52,424 nt of DNA from Kumtagia ephedrae (GCF_003012745.1 NZ_PXYK01000037.1:1-52424); one strand, 5' to 3'. Shown: positions 35,323 through 45,149, counted from the stretch's first letter. The notes: generated from the letters alone by a model not told the origin. Translations and numbers: made by a program.

Positions 35323-36450
35323 CTAACGCCGCCGCGCCGGGCCCGGCTTCGGGCGGTTGGCGAGGAAGGCGCGCACGCGGCTGCCCGGACCCGGCTTGCG
35401 GTCGACGGGCGGGCGCAGCACGAGGAAAGCCTCGAGGTCGACGGTCGGGCGCTCGCCGACCGCGTCGAAATGCTCCTCCAGCCAATCGCCGGCGGCGTTG
35501 CGGCCGAGGTCGCGCAGATATTCGAGGAAGGCCCATTCGGCGCTGACCTTCGAGGAGGCGGACAGTTCCCTGAACGCCTCGTCGGCGTCGATGCGGTGCA
35601 GGCGGATGTCGCGGTACTCATCCTTGGGCAGCCGCCCGGCGGCGATCAGTTCCTTGACGAAGGCGATCGCCCGGAATTCGCGCAGCAGCCCGGCGTTGAA
35701 GGTGATCTCGTCGATGCGGTTCTGGATCTCGTTGGCGCTGCGCGGCGTGCCCTCGCGCACGACAGGGTTGATCTGCACCAGCAGCACGTCCTCGGTCCTG
35801 TTGGCGTAGAAGAACGGGAAGATCGCCGGGTTGCCGCCATAGCCGCCGTCCCAGTAGGGCACGCCGTCGATCTCGACGGCGCGGAAGAGCTGCGGCAGGC
35901 AGGCCGAGGCCATCACCGCGTCGGCGGTGATCTCGTCGGGATTGAAGACGCGGATCTGGCCGGTCTCGACATTGGTGGCCGAGACGAAAACCTTGATCGC
36001 CCGGCAGGCGCGCACCCTGTCGAAATCGATCTCGGCCTCGACGACGTCGCGCAGCGGGTTGATGTCGAGCGGATTGACCAGATAGGGCGAGAACGCCCGG
36101 CTCATCATGTCGTACCAGTAGTAGCCCGGCGAGTTCTCCACCGACCAGTTGCCGAGCAGCATGTCCCAGGGCGTGCGCTGGATCGGGCTGAAGCGGCCGT
36201 TGCGCGCCACCGCCTTCCAGAAGTCGTGCAGTTTTTCGCGCGCACCTTCCGGTCCGCCGCGCATCCAGCCGTCGACCAGCGCCACGGCGTTCATGGCGCC
36301 GGCGCTGGTGCCGGAGACGGCGTCGAAGGAGAGCCGGCCGTCCTCCAGGAGCCGATCGAGCACGCCCCAGCTGAAGGCGCCGTGCGAGCCGCCGCCCTGC
36401 AGCGCGACGTTGATCGGCTTCTTCGCCGGGGTTTTGCCGTTGGCGGTCAT
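35323..36450 (-). CDS. Patatin-like phospholipase
   Basis: The 375-residue protein has the patatin catalytic dyad: Ser49 in the G-T-S-A-G elbow (47-51) and Asp201 in D-G-G-Y-G-G. The oxyanion G-G-G-S-H-G-A-F is at 19-26. It would hydrolyse membrane phospholipid or other lipid esters in the cytoplasm. The C-terminal tail is proline- and arginine-rich. Its position next to 3-hydroxybutyrate dehydrogenase is common in Rhizobiales and suggests a link to lipid or polyhydroxybutyrate turnover. ATG 36450 is chosen; the frame extends upstream without conserved sequence. Confidence 0.92.
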   Translation of the reverse strand: MTANGKTPAKKPINVALQGGGSHGAFSWGVLDRLLEDGRLSFDAVSGTSAGAMNAVALVDGWMRGGPEGAREKLHDFWKAVARNGRFSPIQRTPWDMLLGNWSVENSPGYYWYDMMSRAFSPYLVNPLDINPLRDVVEAEIDFDRVRACRAIKVFVSATNVETGQIRVFNPDEITADAVMASACLPQLFRAVEIDGVPYWDGGYGGNPAIFPFFYANRTEDVLLVQINPVVREGTPRSANEIQNRIDEITFNAGLLREFRAIAFVKELIAAGRLPKDEYRDIRLHRIDADEAFRELSASSKVSAEWAFLEYLRDLGRNAAGDWLEEHFDAVGERPTVDLEAFLVLRPPVDRKPGPGSRVRAFLANRPKPGPARRR

Positions 36451-36513
36451 GCTGCATCCTTGTTCACCAGCTGGCGCGGCGGCGCGGAGCGTTTTTTCCC
36501 CCCGTGAACGGCT

Positions 36514-36720
36514 GGGCAATCGCCTATGGAGTTACCCCCACCCCTAACCCCTCCCCTCAAGGGGGAGGGGGATCTTGCCGCAGTTGAGACAGCCATGAAT
36601 CGATGACGATTTCGCTCGGCAATGGCGGCCGCAAAGTTCCCCTCCCCCTCGAGGGGGAGGGGTTAGGGGTGGGGGTAACCCGCCGGCCGACGCTTCCAGA
36701 ACTTCCATATGCGATTGCCC
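36514..36720. repeat. Family A palindromic repeat, copy A2
   Basis: Outer ends GGGCAATCGC (36514) and GCGATTGCCC (36711-36720) bracket imperfect arms at about 36532-36571 and 36640-36678. The spacer differs from that of A1 and A3, and the right flank has an extra 25 bp. It lies between the 3' end of the dehydrogenase gene and the start of the patatin gene, both on the minus strand. Confidence 0.9.
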
Positions 36721-36742
36721 TGCCGTGAAAGGAGAAGGGGCC

Positions 36743-37537
36743 TCACGCCGCCGTCCAGCCGCCGTCGACTGAGATGTGCGTGCCGTTGACCTGCGCGGCC
36801 GCCGGCGAGCACAGGAACGACACGGTGGCGGCGATCTGCTCGACCGTGACGAACTCCTTGGTCGGCTGCTTGTCGAGCATGACCTCGCGGATGACGGTCT
36901 CGCGGTCCATGTTGTGGGCCTTCATCTGGTCCGGGATCTGCGCCTCGACCAGCGGGGTCAGCACATAGCCGGGACACACCGCGTTGCAGGTGATGCCGTC
37001 GCGCGCCACCTCCAGCGCGATGGTCTTGGTCAGGCCCATGATGCCGTGCTTGGCCGACACATAGGCCGACTTGAACGGCGAGGCGACCAGCCCGTGCGCC
37101 GAGGCGATGTTGACGATGCGGCCGTGGCCGGCCTTCTTCATCAGCGGGATCGCCGCGGCCGCGGTGTGGAAGGCCGACGACAGGTTGATGGCGATGATCT
37201 GGTCCCATTTGGCGATCGGGAACTCCTCGACCGGCGCCACATGCTGGACGCCGGCATTGTTGACGAGGATGTCGACCGTGCCGAACGCCTCGGCCGCCTG
37301 CGCCACCAGCGCCCGGCACTGCTCGGGCTTCGACATGTCGGCCTGCACGTAGATCGCCTTGACGCCGTGCTCCCTGGCGAGGCCGTCGGCGATCGCGTGG
37401 TCCCCGGGGCTGTCGCTGAAGGAGTTCAGCACCAGGTTGCAGCCCTCGGCGGCGAACTGTCTTGCGATGGCGAGGCCGATGCCGGAGGTCGAGCCGGTGA
37501 CGACGGCGGTCCGGGGAGGGGTCTGGGCGGCAGGCAT
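36743..37537 (-). CDS. bdhA: 3-hydroxybutyrate dehydrogenase
   Basis: A 264-residue short-chain dehydrogenase with the NAD-binding T-G-S-T-S-G-I-G at 14-21 and catalytic Ser146, Tyr159 and Lys163. The stretch S-A-H-G-L-V-A-S-P-F-K-S-A-Y-V-S-A-K-H-G is the signature of (R)-3-hydroxybutyrate dehydrogenase. The enzyme links polyhydroxybutyrate breakdown to acetoacetate. AAGGA lies upstream of ATG 37537. It is followed on the same strand by patatin across repeat A2. Confidence 0.93.
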   Translation of the reverse strand: MPAAQTPPRTAVVTGSTSGIGLAIARQFAAEGCNLVLNSFSDSPGDHAIADGLAREHGVKAIYVQADMSKPEQCRALVAQAAEAFGTVDILVNNAGVQHVAPVEEFPIAKWDQIIAINLSSAFHTAAAAIPLMKKAGHGRIVNIASAHGLVASPFKSAYVSAKHGIMGLTKTIALEVARDGITCNAVCPGYVLTPLVEAQIPDQMKAHNMDRETVIREVMLDKQPTKEFVTVEQIAATVSFLCSPAAAQVNGTHISVDGGWTAA

Positions 37538-37757
37538 GGAAGCGGTCCTTCTGTCCGGGATACTGCACTGCAACACATATTGCGCCGCACAAAAATTGCC
37601 AGTGCGGCGTGCTGCGCCATCTGCTTGCCCGGCGGTCAAGGGCGCAACGGTTAGGATCGCCCGACGTTCTGGGCCAGCGGGTTCCACGCCTAGCCTGAAG
37701 ACGCTATGACATCATGACACGCCAACGCGCCGTCATCCACGAGGAGGAAAGCTGCCG

Positions 37758-39386
37758 GTGACCGAGCGACCATCGTCCCTGGCGCCCATGGGCTATCCGG
37801 TCTTCCGTGGCGTGTGGGCGGCGAGCCTGGCCTCCAATCTCGGTGGCCTCATCCAGGCGGTCGGCGCGGCCTGGCTGATGACCTCCATCTCCGGCTCGGC
37901 CGACATGGTGGCGCTGGTGCAGGCCTCGACCTCGCTGCCGATCATGATCTTCTCGCTGGCGTCGGGCGCCATCGCCGACAATTTCGACCGCCGCCGCGTC
38001 ATGCTGATCGGGCAGGTGTTCATGCTGGTCGTGTCGCTGGGGCTGGCGGCCTGCACCTATGCCGGGGTGATCACGCCGTGGCTGCTGCTCGGCTTCACCT
38101 TCCTGATCGGCTGCGGCACGGCGCTCTACAACCCGTCCTGGCAGGCCTCCGTCGGCGAGATGGTGCCGCGCAGCGTGCTGCCGTCGGCGGTGGCGCTCAA
38201 CAGCGTCAACTTCAACCTGTCGCGCAGCGTCGGGCCGGCGATCGGCGGCATCATCGTGGCGAGCTTCGGCGCGGCCGCCGCGTTCGCCGTCAATGCCCTC
38301 AGCTATCTGCCGCTGCTCTTCGCCATCGGCCGCTGGAAGCCGGCGGTCGCGGTGTCGACGCTGCCGCCCGAAACGCTCGGCTCGGCGATGACGGCGGGGC
38401 TGCGCTACGTCGCCATGTCTCCGCATATCGAAAAGGTGCTGCTGCGCGGCTTCGCTTTCGGCTTCACGGCGATCGTCGTGCTGTCGCTGCTGCCGCTCGC
38501 CTCGCGCGACCTGCCGGGCGGCGGGCCGCTGCTCTACGGCCTGATGCTCGGCTGCTACGGCATCGGCGCCATCGGTGGCGCCTTCCTCGGCGGCCGGGCG
38601 CGCGAAAGATGGTCGAACGAGACGGTGGCGCGCGCCGCCTTCATCGGCTTCGCCGTCTGCGCGGCGACCGTTGCGCTCAGCCCCAACGCCTGGATTGCGG
38701 GTCTCGGCATGGCGATCGGCGGCGTCTGCTGGGTGCTGGCGCTCGCCATGTTCAACGTCACGGTGCAATTGTCGACGCCGCGCTGGGTGCTCGGGCGGGC
38801 GCTGGCGCTCTACCAGACCGCCACCTTCGGCGGCATGGCGCTGGGAAGCTGGATCTGGGGCGTGGTCGCCGACCGCTACGGCATCGACGCGGCGCTGCTG
38901 TCGGCGGCCGTGCTGATGCTGGGCGGCGCGGCGATCGGGCTTTGGCTGGCGCTGCCGGCCAAGACGCCGGACAATCTCGACCCGCTCGGCCGCTGGCAGA
39001 TGCCGCATGTCGCGCTCGACCTGCGCGGCCGCAGCGGCCCGGTGGCGGTGCTGATCGAATACATCATCCGCGAGGAGGACACGCGCGCCTTCCTCGAAGC
39101 CATGCATGAGCGCCGCCGCATCCGCCGGCGCGACGGCGCCCGCCAGTGGGAGCTGCTGCGCGACACTGAGAAGCCGGAGGTGTGGATCGAATCCTACCAT
39201 GTGCCGACCTGGACCGATTACGTCCGCCACAACCAGCGGCGCACCCAGGCCGACGCCGGCGTCGCCGACCGCATCCAGGCGCTGCACAGCGGCACGGAGC
39301 CGCCGAGGGTGCACCGCATGGTGGTGCGTCCGACCGACTGGACGGAGCCCGGCCTGCAGACCCGGACGCCTGTGGATCTGGGATAA
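37758..39386 (+). CDS. MFS exporter (EntS/MFS_3 type) with C-terminal extra domain
   Basis: The 542-residue protein has twelve membrane helices over about 1-410 with the MFS_3 features F-R-G-V-W-A-A-S-L-A-S-N-L-G and D-N-F-D-R-R-R-V. About 130 soluble residues follow. This tail (V-A-V-L-I-E-Y-I-I-R-E-E-D near 430, then W-I-E-S-Y-H-V-P-T-W-T-D-Y near 478) resembles a dimeric alpha-beta barrel of the antibiotic-monooxygenase kind. The start is GTG, 8 nt after AGGAGG. Substrate is unknown; siderophore or drug export is typical of the family. It converges on a LysR gene. Confidence 0.85.
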   Translation: MTERPSSLAPMGYPVFRGVWAASLASNLGGLIQAVGAAWLMTSISGSADMVALVQASTSLPIMIFSLASGAIADNFDRRRVMLIGQVFMLVVSLGLAACTYAGVITPWLLLGFTFLIGCGTALYNPSWQASVGEMVPRSVLPSAVALNSVNFNLSRSVGPAIGGIIVASFGAAAAFAVNALSYLPLLFAIGRWKPAVAVSTLPPETLGSAMTAGLRYVAMSPHIEKVLLRGFAFGFTAIVVLSLLPLASRDLPGGGPLLYGLMLGCYGIGAIGGAFLGGRARERWSNETVARAAFIGFAVCAATVALSPNAWIAGLGMAIGGVCWVLALAMFNVTVQLSTPRWVLGRALALYQTATFGGMALGSWIWGVVADRYGIDAALLSAAVLMLGGAAIGLWLALPAKTPDNLDPLGRWQMPHVALDLRGRSGPVAVLIEYIIREEDTRAFLEAMHERRRIRRRDGARQWELLRDTEKPEVWIESYHVPTWTDYVRHNQRRTQADAGVADRIQALHSGTEPPRVHRMVVRPTDWTEPGLQTRTPVDLG

Positions 39387-39401
39387 AGGCAAGGTGCGGC
39401 T

Positions 39402-40319
39402 TCACCGCCGGACGCCGGTCCGGCGCAGCACCTCGAGCGCCACGTCGATGAAGGCGCGCAGCTTCGGCTGTGTCTGGGCGCGGCTGGGAAAATACAGGAA
39501 CAGGCCGGGAGACGTCGGTGAAAACCGCTCGAGCACCCGGACCAGGCGGCCGTCGCGCAGCTCGGCTTCCACGGTGATGTCAGCCGCATAGGCCAGTCCG
39601 AGGCCGGCGCGGGCGAAGGAGGCGAGCAGCGCCCCGTCATTGACGATGATGCCGCCGGGCGGATCGAAGGACTGGGCCCGGCCGTCGCGCTCGAACTCCC
39701 ACCGGTACACCGTCCCGGAGGTCGGGAAGCGATAGCGGATCGCCTCGTGGCGGACCAGGTCCTCCGGCACGTGGGGATGTCCGTGCGTGGCAAGATAATC
39801 GGGGCTGGCGACGACCGACCAGGCGATGTCGCGGCTCAGCCTGACGGCGATCATGTCCTCGTCCACCAGTTCGCCGATGCGGATGCCGGCGTCGAAGCCG
39901 CGTGCGGGGAGATCGACGGCCGCGTCGTCGACCGAGACCTCGATGGCAACCCTCGGGTGACTGCGGCGCAGAGCGGGCACGACCGGCTCGACGACGAGCG
40001 GCACGGCGATGCGCGGCACCGTGATGCGCAACAGTCCGGCGGGCTCCCCAGCCATGTCGACCGTGTCGCTGATCGCGGCGGCGATCTCGGTTGCCGCCGG
40101 TCCGACCCGCGCCAGCAGCGCGGCTCCGGCTTCCGAGAGGCCGACATGCCGGGTCGTGCGCAGGAAAAGCGGCGTGCCGAGGCGTGCCTCCAAAACCTTC
40201 ACCGCCTGGCTGACTGCCGCCGGCGAGACGCCGAGCCGGATCGCCGCTGCGGAAAAGCTGCCCTCCCGCGCGACGGCCAGAAACGAGGAGAGACCGGCAA
40301 AGGGATCGGTGGCGCTCAT
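39402..40319 (-). CDS. LysR-family transcriptional regulator
   Basis: The 305-residue protein has the N-terminal winged helix-turn-helix: F-L-A-V-A-R-E-G-S-F-S-A-A-A-I-R-L-G-V-S-P-A-A-V-S-Q-A-V-K-V-L-E. A periplasmic-binding-type effector domain follows from about 90. It belongs to the large group of single LysR regulators that control a divergent gene; here the divergent neighbour is the twin-arginine short-chain dehydrogenase, 297 bp away with a family A repeat in between. Effector is unknown. Confidence 0.93.
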   Translation of the reverse strand: MSATDPFAGLSSFLAVAREGSFSAAAIRLGVSPAAVSQAVKVLEARLGTPLFLRTTRHVGLSEAGAALLARVGPAATEIAAAISDTVDMAGEPAGLLRITVPRIAVPLVVEPVVPALRRSHPRVAIEVSVDDAAVDLPARGFDAGIRIGELVDEDMIAVRLSRDIAWSVVASPDYLATHGHPHVPEDLVRHEAIRYRFPTSGTVYRWEFERDGRAQSFDPPGGIIVNDGALLASFARAGLGLAYAADITVEAELRDGRLVRVLERFSPTSPGLFLYFPSRAQTQPKLRAFIDVALEVLRRTGVRR

Positions 40320-40411
40320 GGCAGCATTTTAAAGCCAGACTTAAAGGTTCGAAAAGCCAGAGCCGGTTTTTCCCGTCGCGGCGGCCGGCTACCGTCATGG
40401 TGCTTCAAGCA

Positions 40412-40592
40412 GGGCAATCGCATGTGAGTTTACCCCCACCCCTAACCCCTCCCTACAGGGGGGAGGGGAACTTTGCGGCCGCCATGCCGCGCGAAACCGT
40501 CGAGGATTGACGCCTTGCGGTGATGCCGGCCAGTCCCCCTCCCCCTTGTGGGGAGGGGTTGGGGGTGGGGGTAAGCTCATATGCGATTGCCC
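40412..40592. repeat. Family A palindromic repeat, copy A3
   Basis: A near-complete element with outer ends GGGCAATCG and CGATTGCCC and arms at about 40429-40471 and 40531-40573. The spacer is nearly identical to A1. It occupies the middle of the LysR/dehydrogenase intergenic region, so promoters for both genes must lie at the margins, and the right end is only 25 bp from the dehydrogenase start. Confidence 0.95.
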
Positions 40593-40616
40593 TTGCGTCT
40601 CAAGGGAGAAGGAAAG

Positions 40617-41480
40617 ATGACCATGCTGGTTTCGTCGGACAAAGCGATATCGATCCCGCGCCGTGGTGTCCTGGCCGGCCTCGTGGCGGCCGGCGCGGCG
40701 GCGGGCACTGCGACGGCGGCTGCGCAACCGGCCGGCGCCCTCGCCGGCAAGGTCGCCATCGTCACGGGCGCCACCTCCGGCATCGGCGCCGCCACCGTCG
40801 CGGCCCTAGCTGCGGCCGGTGCAAAAGTCGCCTTCAACGGTCGGCGCGAGGCGCTCGGCGCCAAGGTGGAAGCGGAGGTGCGGGCCGCCGGCGGCGACGT
40901 CGTCTACCTCAGATCGGACGTGCGCGACGCGGCGCAGACGGAGCGGTTCGTCGGCGACGCCGTCGCACGTTTCGGCCGCCTCGACATCGCCTTCAACAAT
41001 GCCGGCATCGACCTGCCGCCGGCCCGCATCGAGGACACCGCCGTCGACGGCTTCGACGACCAGATCGCGACCAACCTGCGTGGCGTCTTCCTGTCGATGA
41101 AGTACGAACTGCCGCATCTCGTCCGCTCGAAGGGCTCGATGATCAACATGGCCTCGATCGGCGGGCGGCATGCCCTGCCGAACATTTTGGCCTATGGCGC
41201 CTCCAAGGCCGCGGTGATCCACATGACGCGCTCGGCGGCGCAGGAGTATGGAAAGGACGTCCGCATCAACGCAATCGCGCCGGGCGCCATCGAGACGCCG
41301 ATGCTGGAACGGGTCCGCCGGGACTGGAACGTCACCACCGAGCAGCTCATCGCGCCCTATCCCGCCGGCCGCGTCGGCACCCCGGCGGAGGTCGCGTCGC
41401 TCGTGCTGTTCCTGGCCAGCGACGCCAGCTCCTACGTCAGCGGCCACGTCATCGGCATAGACGGCGGCGATTTGCCTTAG
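40617..41480 (+). CDS. Short-chain dehydrogenase with twin-arginine leader
   Basis: The 287-residue protein has a classical SDR core: T-G-A-T-S-G-I-G at 50-57, N-N-A-G at 127-130, catalytic Ser180, Tyr193 and Lys197, and a C-terminal G-x-x-I-x-I-D-G-G. Before it stands a 38-residue leader with Arg15-Arg16, a hydrophobic stretch and an A-A-A-Q cleavage region, which looks like a Tat signal peptide. A cofactor-binding SDR in the periplasm would be unusual, though Tat can export folded, NAD(P)-loaded proteins. GGAGAAGGA precedes the ATG. Probably controlled by the divergent LysR protein. Substrate is unknown. Confidence 0.87.
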   Translation: MTMLVSSDKAISIPRRGVLAGLVAAGAAAGTATAAAQPAGALAGKVAIVTGATSGIGAATVAALAAAGAKVAFNGRREALGAKVEAEVRAAGGDVVYLRSDVRDAAQTERFVGDAVARFGRLDIAFNNAGIDLPPARIEDTAVDGFDDQIATNLRGVFLSMKYELPHLVRSKGSMINMASIGGRHALPNILAYGASKAAVIHMTRSAAQEYGKDVRINAIAPGAIETPMLERVRRDWNVTTEQLIAPYPAGRVGTPAEVASLVLFLASDASSYVSGHVIGIDGGDLP

Positions 41481-41657
41481 CGTTTCCGGAGCGGCGGATC
41501 GGGGCCGCGGATTTGCCATTGCCGCCGCTGCGATGGCCACGCTTCTCCGTTCCGGTCCTGCGAAATGCGTTCGCGTTCCAGCAAGGCGATTGCTGCGCCG
41601 CAAAAAAGCTCCAAAGCCGGCTGATCAGCGAAAATCATCACCTGATCGGATGCCCGC

Positions 41658-42263
41658 ATGCAGTACCAGCCCGCCAACCAGAGATTACGCATCAGGATTC
41701 TTCAGGCGGGAGTCCTGCTGCTTGCCGCGCCTCTCGCCACCATGCATCCCGCGTTCTCCGGCGACGGCAACGATACGCTCGAGCAGATCGGTGTGGCACT
41801 CGTTCTCATCTGCATCGCCGGCCGGATGTGGAGCATCCTCTACATCGGCTCGAAGAAGAACCGGGAGCTGGTGACGACCGGCCCCTACTCGATGACCCGC
41901 AACCCGCTCTACTTCTTTTCCACGATCGGCGCGATCGGCATCGGGGTGTTCGTCGGGTCGCTGGTGCTGACGCTGGTCCTTGGCCTCGCCGTCTATCTGG
42001 TGCTCGTCGCGACTGCCGGCAGGGAGGCGCGGCATCTCGAAGCGCTGTTCGGTGACCGATACCGCGAGTATGTACGGGAGACGCCGCTGTTCTGGCCCAA
42101 GCCCTCGATCTATCGCGAAGCCGGGGAAGTCGCCTTCTCGCCGGTTGCGCTCAGGCGCACCTTCCTCGACGGACTGCTCTTTCTCCTCGCCTTTCCGGCC
42201 ATCGAGGCGATCGAGTACCTGAAGGATGCAGGCCTCGTGCCTATCCTGTTCCATCTGCTCTGA
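41658..42263 (+). CDS. Isoprenylcysteine carboxyl methyltransferase-like membrane protein
   Basis: The 201-residue protein has four or five membrane helices and the ICMT/PEMT core G-P-Y-S-M-T-R-N-P-L-Y near residue 75 and E-A-R-H-L-E-A-L-F-G-D-R-Y-R-E-Y near 122. This arrangement binds S-adenosylmethionine at the membrane. Bacterial members have varied or unknown substrates, so methyl transfer is inferred and the acceptor unknown. The 177-bp gap upstream holds no gene I can support. Confidence 0.83.
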   Translation: MQYQPANQRLRIRILQAGVLLLAAPLATMHPAFSGDGNDTLEQIGVALVLICIAGRMWSILYIGSKKNRELVTTGPYSMTRNPLYFFSTIGAIGIGVFVGSLVLTLVLGLAVYLVLVATAGREARHLEALFGDRYREYVRETPLFWPKPSIYREAGEVAFSPVALRRTFLDGLLFLLAFPAIEAIEYLKDAGLVPILFHLL

Positions 42264-42410
42264 AACATCGCACCCGAGGCAGAGCCGTTGCTGAACAATC
42301 ATCGTGCGGCTGACCTCCGGACCGCTGATAATTGGCCGACACCCCGTTTCCCTTTGCGACCCGCGCAACTACTATCCGCGCGGAATCAGATGCAGCCGCG
42401 AGGGGACGGG

Positions 42411-42806
42411 ATGGAGCTGGGATTTCCGTGGCCGACGACCAACGGCGAGTGGCTGGCGTGGACGAGCGCCGCGGTCACCGTGCTGTTCGGCCTGCTGATG
42501 TTCTTCGCGCCGCGCATCGCCCTGCGCATCCTGCGCCTGCAGACCACCGAGGCCCATCCGGAGGCGGTGTCGCAGTCGCGCGCCACCATGGCCGGCTTCT
42601 ATCTCGGCGTCGGCCTTTGCGCGCTGCTGCTCGCCCAGCCCTTCGTCTACATGACGCTCGGCCTGTCCTGGCTGTTCACCGCCTTCGGCCGCATCGTGTC
42701 GATGCTGTCGGACCGCGGCAATACGCTCTACAACTGGGTCTCGCTCATCGTCGAAGCGGTGCTGGCGGTGCTGCCGCTCGCCTTCGCCTTCGGCCTGGTG
42801 TCCTGA
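42411..42806 (+). CDS. DUF4345-like membrane protein
   Basis: The 131-residue protein has four hydrophobic helices, and a S-R-A-T-M-A-G-F-Y-L-G-V-G segment near residue 57 suggests the DUF4345 group. Function is unknown. GAGGGG lies 5 nt before ATG 42411; a start at 42390 is also in frame. It lies upstream of the ATP synthase genes with a 229-bp gap and is probably not part of that operon. Confidence 0.7.
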   Translation: MELGFPWPTTNGEWLAWTSAAVTVLFGLLMFFAPRIALRILRLQTTEAHPEAVSQSRATMAGFYLGVGLCALLLAQPFVYMTLGLSWLFTAFGRIVSMLSDRGNTLYNWVSLIVEAVLAVLPLAFAFGLVS

Positions 42807-43035
42807 ATCGCCGGCGCTTTTCCGCGGCTGCGACAATCTGTTCAAAAGCTTGTCCGGCAACGTGTTGCGGTCATCGTAGGCGTATGCTAGACGGCGGGCG
42901 GCTGTCGACCGGGGGGACGCGTCCTGCGCAGACCAGCCGACGACAAAATTGCAGCAAGGCCAAAGGTTTAGCCAGAGTCGCCCAGACTCGCGCCGATAAT
43001 CCCGCGGCCTTTCAGACCAAGAGAAAAGACCGCCC

Positions 43036-43596
43036 GTGGCAAAGTCCAGCTCGCCAGTCTCAGGGGTTGCCGAACGCTACGCCGCTTCCTTGCATGATCT
43101 CGCCGCCGAGGCGAAGTCCGTCGACAAGGTGGAGGCCGATCTCGGCCGCTTCGAGGCGCTGCTGGCCGGCAGCGAGGATCTCGATCGGCTGATCAAGAGC
43201 CCGGTGTTCTCGGCCGACGACCAGTTCAAGGCGATCTCGGCGATCCTCGCCAAGGCGGGCATCACCGGCCTCGTCGGCAACTTCCTCAAGGTCGTCGCCA
43301 AAAACCGCCGCCTGTTCGCGGTGCCGTCGATGATCAAGGCGTTCCGCCGCATCGCCGCCGAGGCGCGCGGCGAGGTCGCCGCCGAGGTCACCTCGGCGCA
43401 TGCGCTCACGGCGGCGCAGCAGACGGAACTCAAGGCGGCGCTCAAGGGCGTGGCCGGCAAGGACGTCGCCATTTCCGTGACGGTCGATCCGTCGCTGCTC
43501 GGCGGTCTCGTCGTCAGGCTCGGCTCGCGCCAGATCGACACGTCGCTCAGAACAAAACTCAATTCGCTCAAGCTTGCACTGAAAGAGGTCGGCTGA
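43036..43596 (+). CDS. atpH: ATP synthase F1 delta subunit
   Basis: The 186-residue OSCP/delta subunit joins the F1 head to the peripheral stalk. Family features are [12 protein letters not shown] near residue 10 and the C-terminal [17 protein letters not shown]. The start is GTG. It opens the atpHAGDC cluster; in Rhizobiales the F0 genes lie elsewhere, as here. The 229 bp upstream should hold the operon promoter, but I could not fix it. Confidence 0.95.
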   Translation: MAKSSSPVSGVAERYAASLHDLAAEAKSVDKVEADLGRFEALLAGSEDLDRLIKSPVFSADDQFKAISAILAKAGITGLVGNFLKVVAKNRRLFAVPSMIKAFRRIAAEARGEVAAEVTSAHALTAAQQTELKAALKGVAGKDVAISVTVDPSLLGGLVVRLGSRQIDTSLRTKLNSLKLALKEVG

Positions 43597-45125
43597 TGGA
43601 CATCCGCGCCGCGGAAATTTCCGCAATCCTTAAGGACCAGATCAAGAATTTCGGCAAGGAGGCCGAGGTCTCCGAGGTCGGTCAGGTTCTGTCGGTCGGC
43701 GACGGCATCGCCCGCGTCTACGGTCTCGACAACGTCCAGGCCGGCGAGATGGTCGAGTTCCCTGGCGGCATCCGCGGCATGGCGCTCAACCTCGAAGCCG
43801 ACAATGTCGGCGTCGTCATCTTCGGCGCCGACCGCGACATCAAGGAAGGCGACACCGTCAAGCGCACCGGCGCCATCGTCGACGCGCCGGTCGGTCCGGC
43901 GCTGCTCGGCCGCGTCGTCGACGCGCTCGGCAACCCGATCGACGGCAAGGGTCCGATCAAGGCGACCGAGCGCCGCCGCGTCGACGTCAAGGCGCCCGGC
44001 ATCATCCCCAGAAAGTCGGTGCACGAGCCGATGTCGACCGGCCTCAAGGCCATCGACGCGCTCATCCCGGTCGGCCGCGGCCAGCGCGAGCTGGTGATCG
44101 GCGACCGCCAGACCGGCAAGACCGCCATCATCCTCGACACCATCCTGAACCAGAAGGCGGTCCACCAGAGCGGCCCCGAGAGCGAGAAGCTCTACTGCGT
44201 CTACGTCGCCATCGGCCAGAAGCGCTCGACCGTCGCGCAGTTCGTGAAGGTGCTGGAAGAGCGCGGTGCCCTTGAATATTCGATCATCGTCGCCGCCACC
44301 GCTTCGGACCCGGCGCCGATGCAGTTCCTGGCGCCGTTCACCGCTTGCACCATGGGCGAGTATTTCCGCGACAACGGCCAGCATGCGCTGATCGGTTATG
44401 ACGATCTTTCGAAGCAGGCCGTGGCCTACCGCCAGATGTCGCTGCTGCTGCGCCGCCCGCCGGGCCGCGAAGCCTATCCGGGCGACGTGTTCTACCTGCA
44501 CTCGCGCCTGCTGGAGCGCGCCGCCAAGCTCAACGACGAGGAAGGCAACGGCTCGCTGACCGCGCTGCCGGTCATCGAGACGCAGGCCAACGACGTCTCG
44601 GCCTACATCCCGACCAACGTCATCTCGATCACCGACGGCCAGATCTTCCTCGAGACCAATCTGTTCTTCCAGGGCATCCGCCCCGCCGTGAACGTCGGCC
44701 TGTCGGTGTCGCGCGTCGGCTCGGCCGCCCAGGTCAAGGCGATGAAGCAGGTCGCCGGCTCGATCAAGGGCGAGCTCGCGCAGTATCGCGAGATGGCCGC
44801 GTTCGCGCAATTCGGCTCCGACCTCGACGCCGCCACGCAGCGCCTGCTCAACCGCGGCGCCCGCCTGACCGAGCTCCTGAAGCAGCCGCAGTTCTCGCCG
44901 CTGAAGACGGAAGAGCAGGTCGCGGTGATCTTCGCCGGCGTCAATGGCTATCTCGACAAGCTCGCGGTCGCCCAGGTCGGCAAGTTCGAGCAGGGCCTGC
45001 TCGCCCACATGCGCTCGGACGGCAAGGACGTGCTCGACGCCATCCGCAAGGAGAAGGCGCTGTCGGATGACCTGCGCGGCAGGCTGAAGGCGCAGATCGA
45101 CGCCTTCGCCAAGACCTTCGCCTGA
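43596..45125 (+). CDS. atpA: ATP synthase F1 alpha subunit
   Basis: The 509-residue regulatory nucleotide-binding subunit of F1. The P-loop G-D-R-Q-T-G-K-T is at 169-176. The DNA reads TGATG at the junction, so the start overlaps the atpH stop by one base and the two are translationally coupled. Sequence is full length and normal throughout, including the R-S-T-V-A-Q region and [14 protein letters not shown] near 360. Confidence 0.98.
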   Translation: MDIRAAEISAILKDQIKNFGKEAEVSEVGQVLSVGDGIARVYGLDNVQAGEMVEFPGGIRGMALNLEADNVGVVIFGADRDIKEGDTVKRTGAIVDAPVGPALLGRVVDALGNPIDGKGPIKATERRRVDVKAPGIIPRKSVHEPMSTGLKAIDALIPVGRGQRELVIGDRQTGKTAIILDTILNQKAVHQSGPESEKLYCVYVAIGQKRSTVAQFVKVLEERGALEYSIIVAATASDPAPMQFLAPFTACTMGEYFRDNGQHALIGYDDLSKQAVAYRQMSLLLRRPPGREAYPGDVFYLHSRLLERAAKLNDEEGNGSLTALPVIETQANDVSAYIPTNVISITDGQIFLETNLFFQGIRPAVNVGLSVSRVGSAAQVKAMKQVAGSIKGELAQYREMAAFAQFGSDLDAATQRLLNRGARLTELLKQPQFSPLKTEEQVAVIFAGVNGYLDKLAVAQVGKFEQGLLAHMRSDGKDVLDAIRKEKALSDDLRGRLKAQIDAFAKTFA

Positions 45126-45149
45126 GACTGACGGGGACGGACGGGCGAC

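Noticed and set aside
42807-43035. A promoter for the atp cluster
   Set aside because: Several weak hexamer pairs can be found, for example around 42860-42890, but none has proper spacing and both boxes, so I did not report one.
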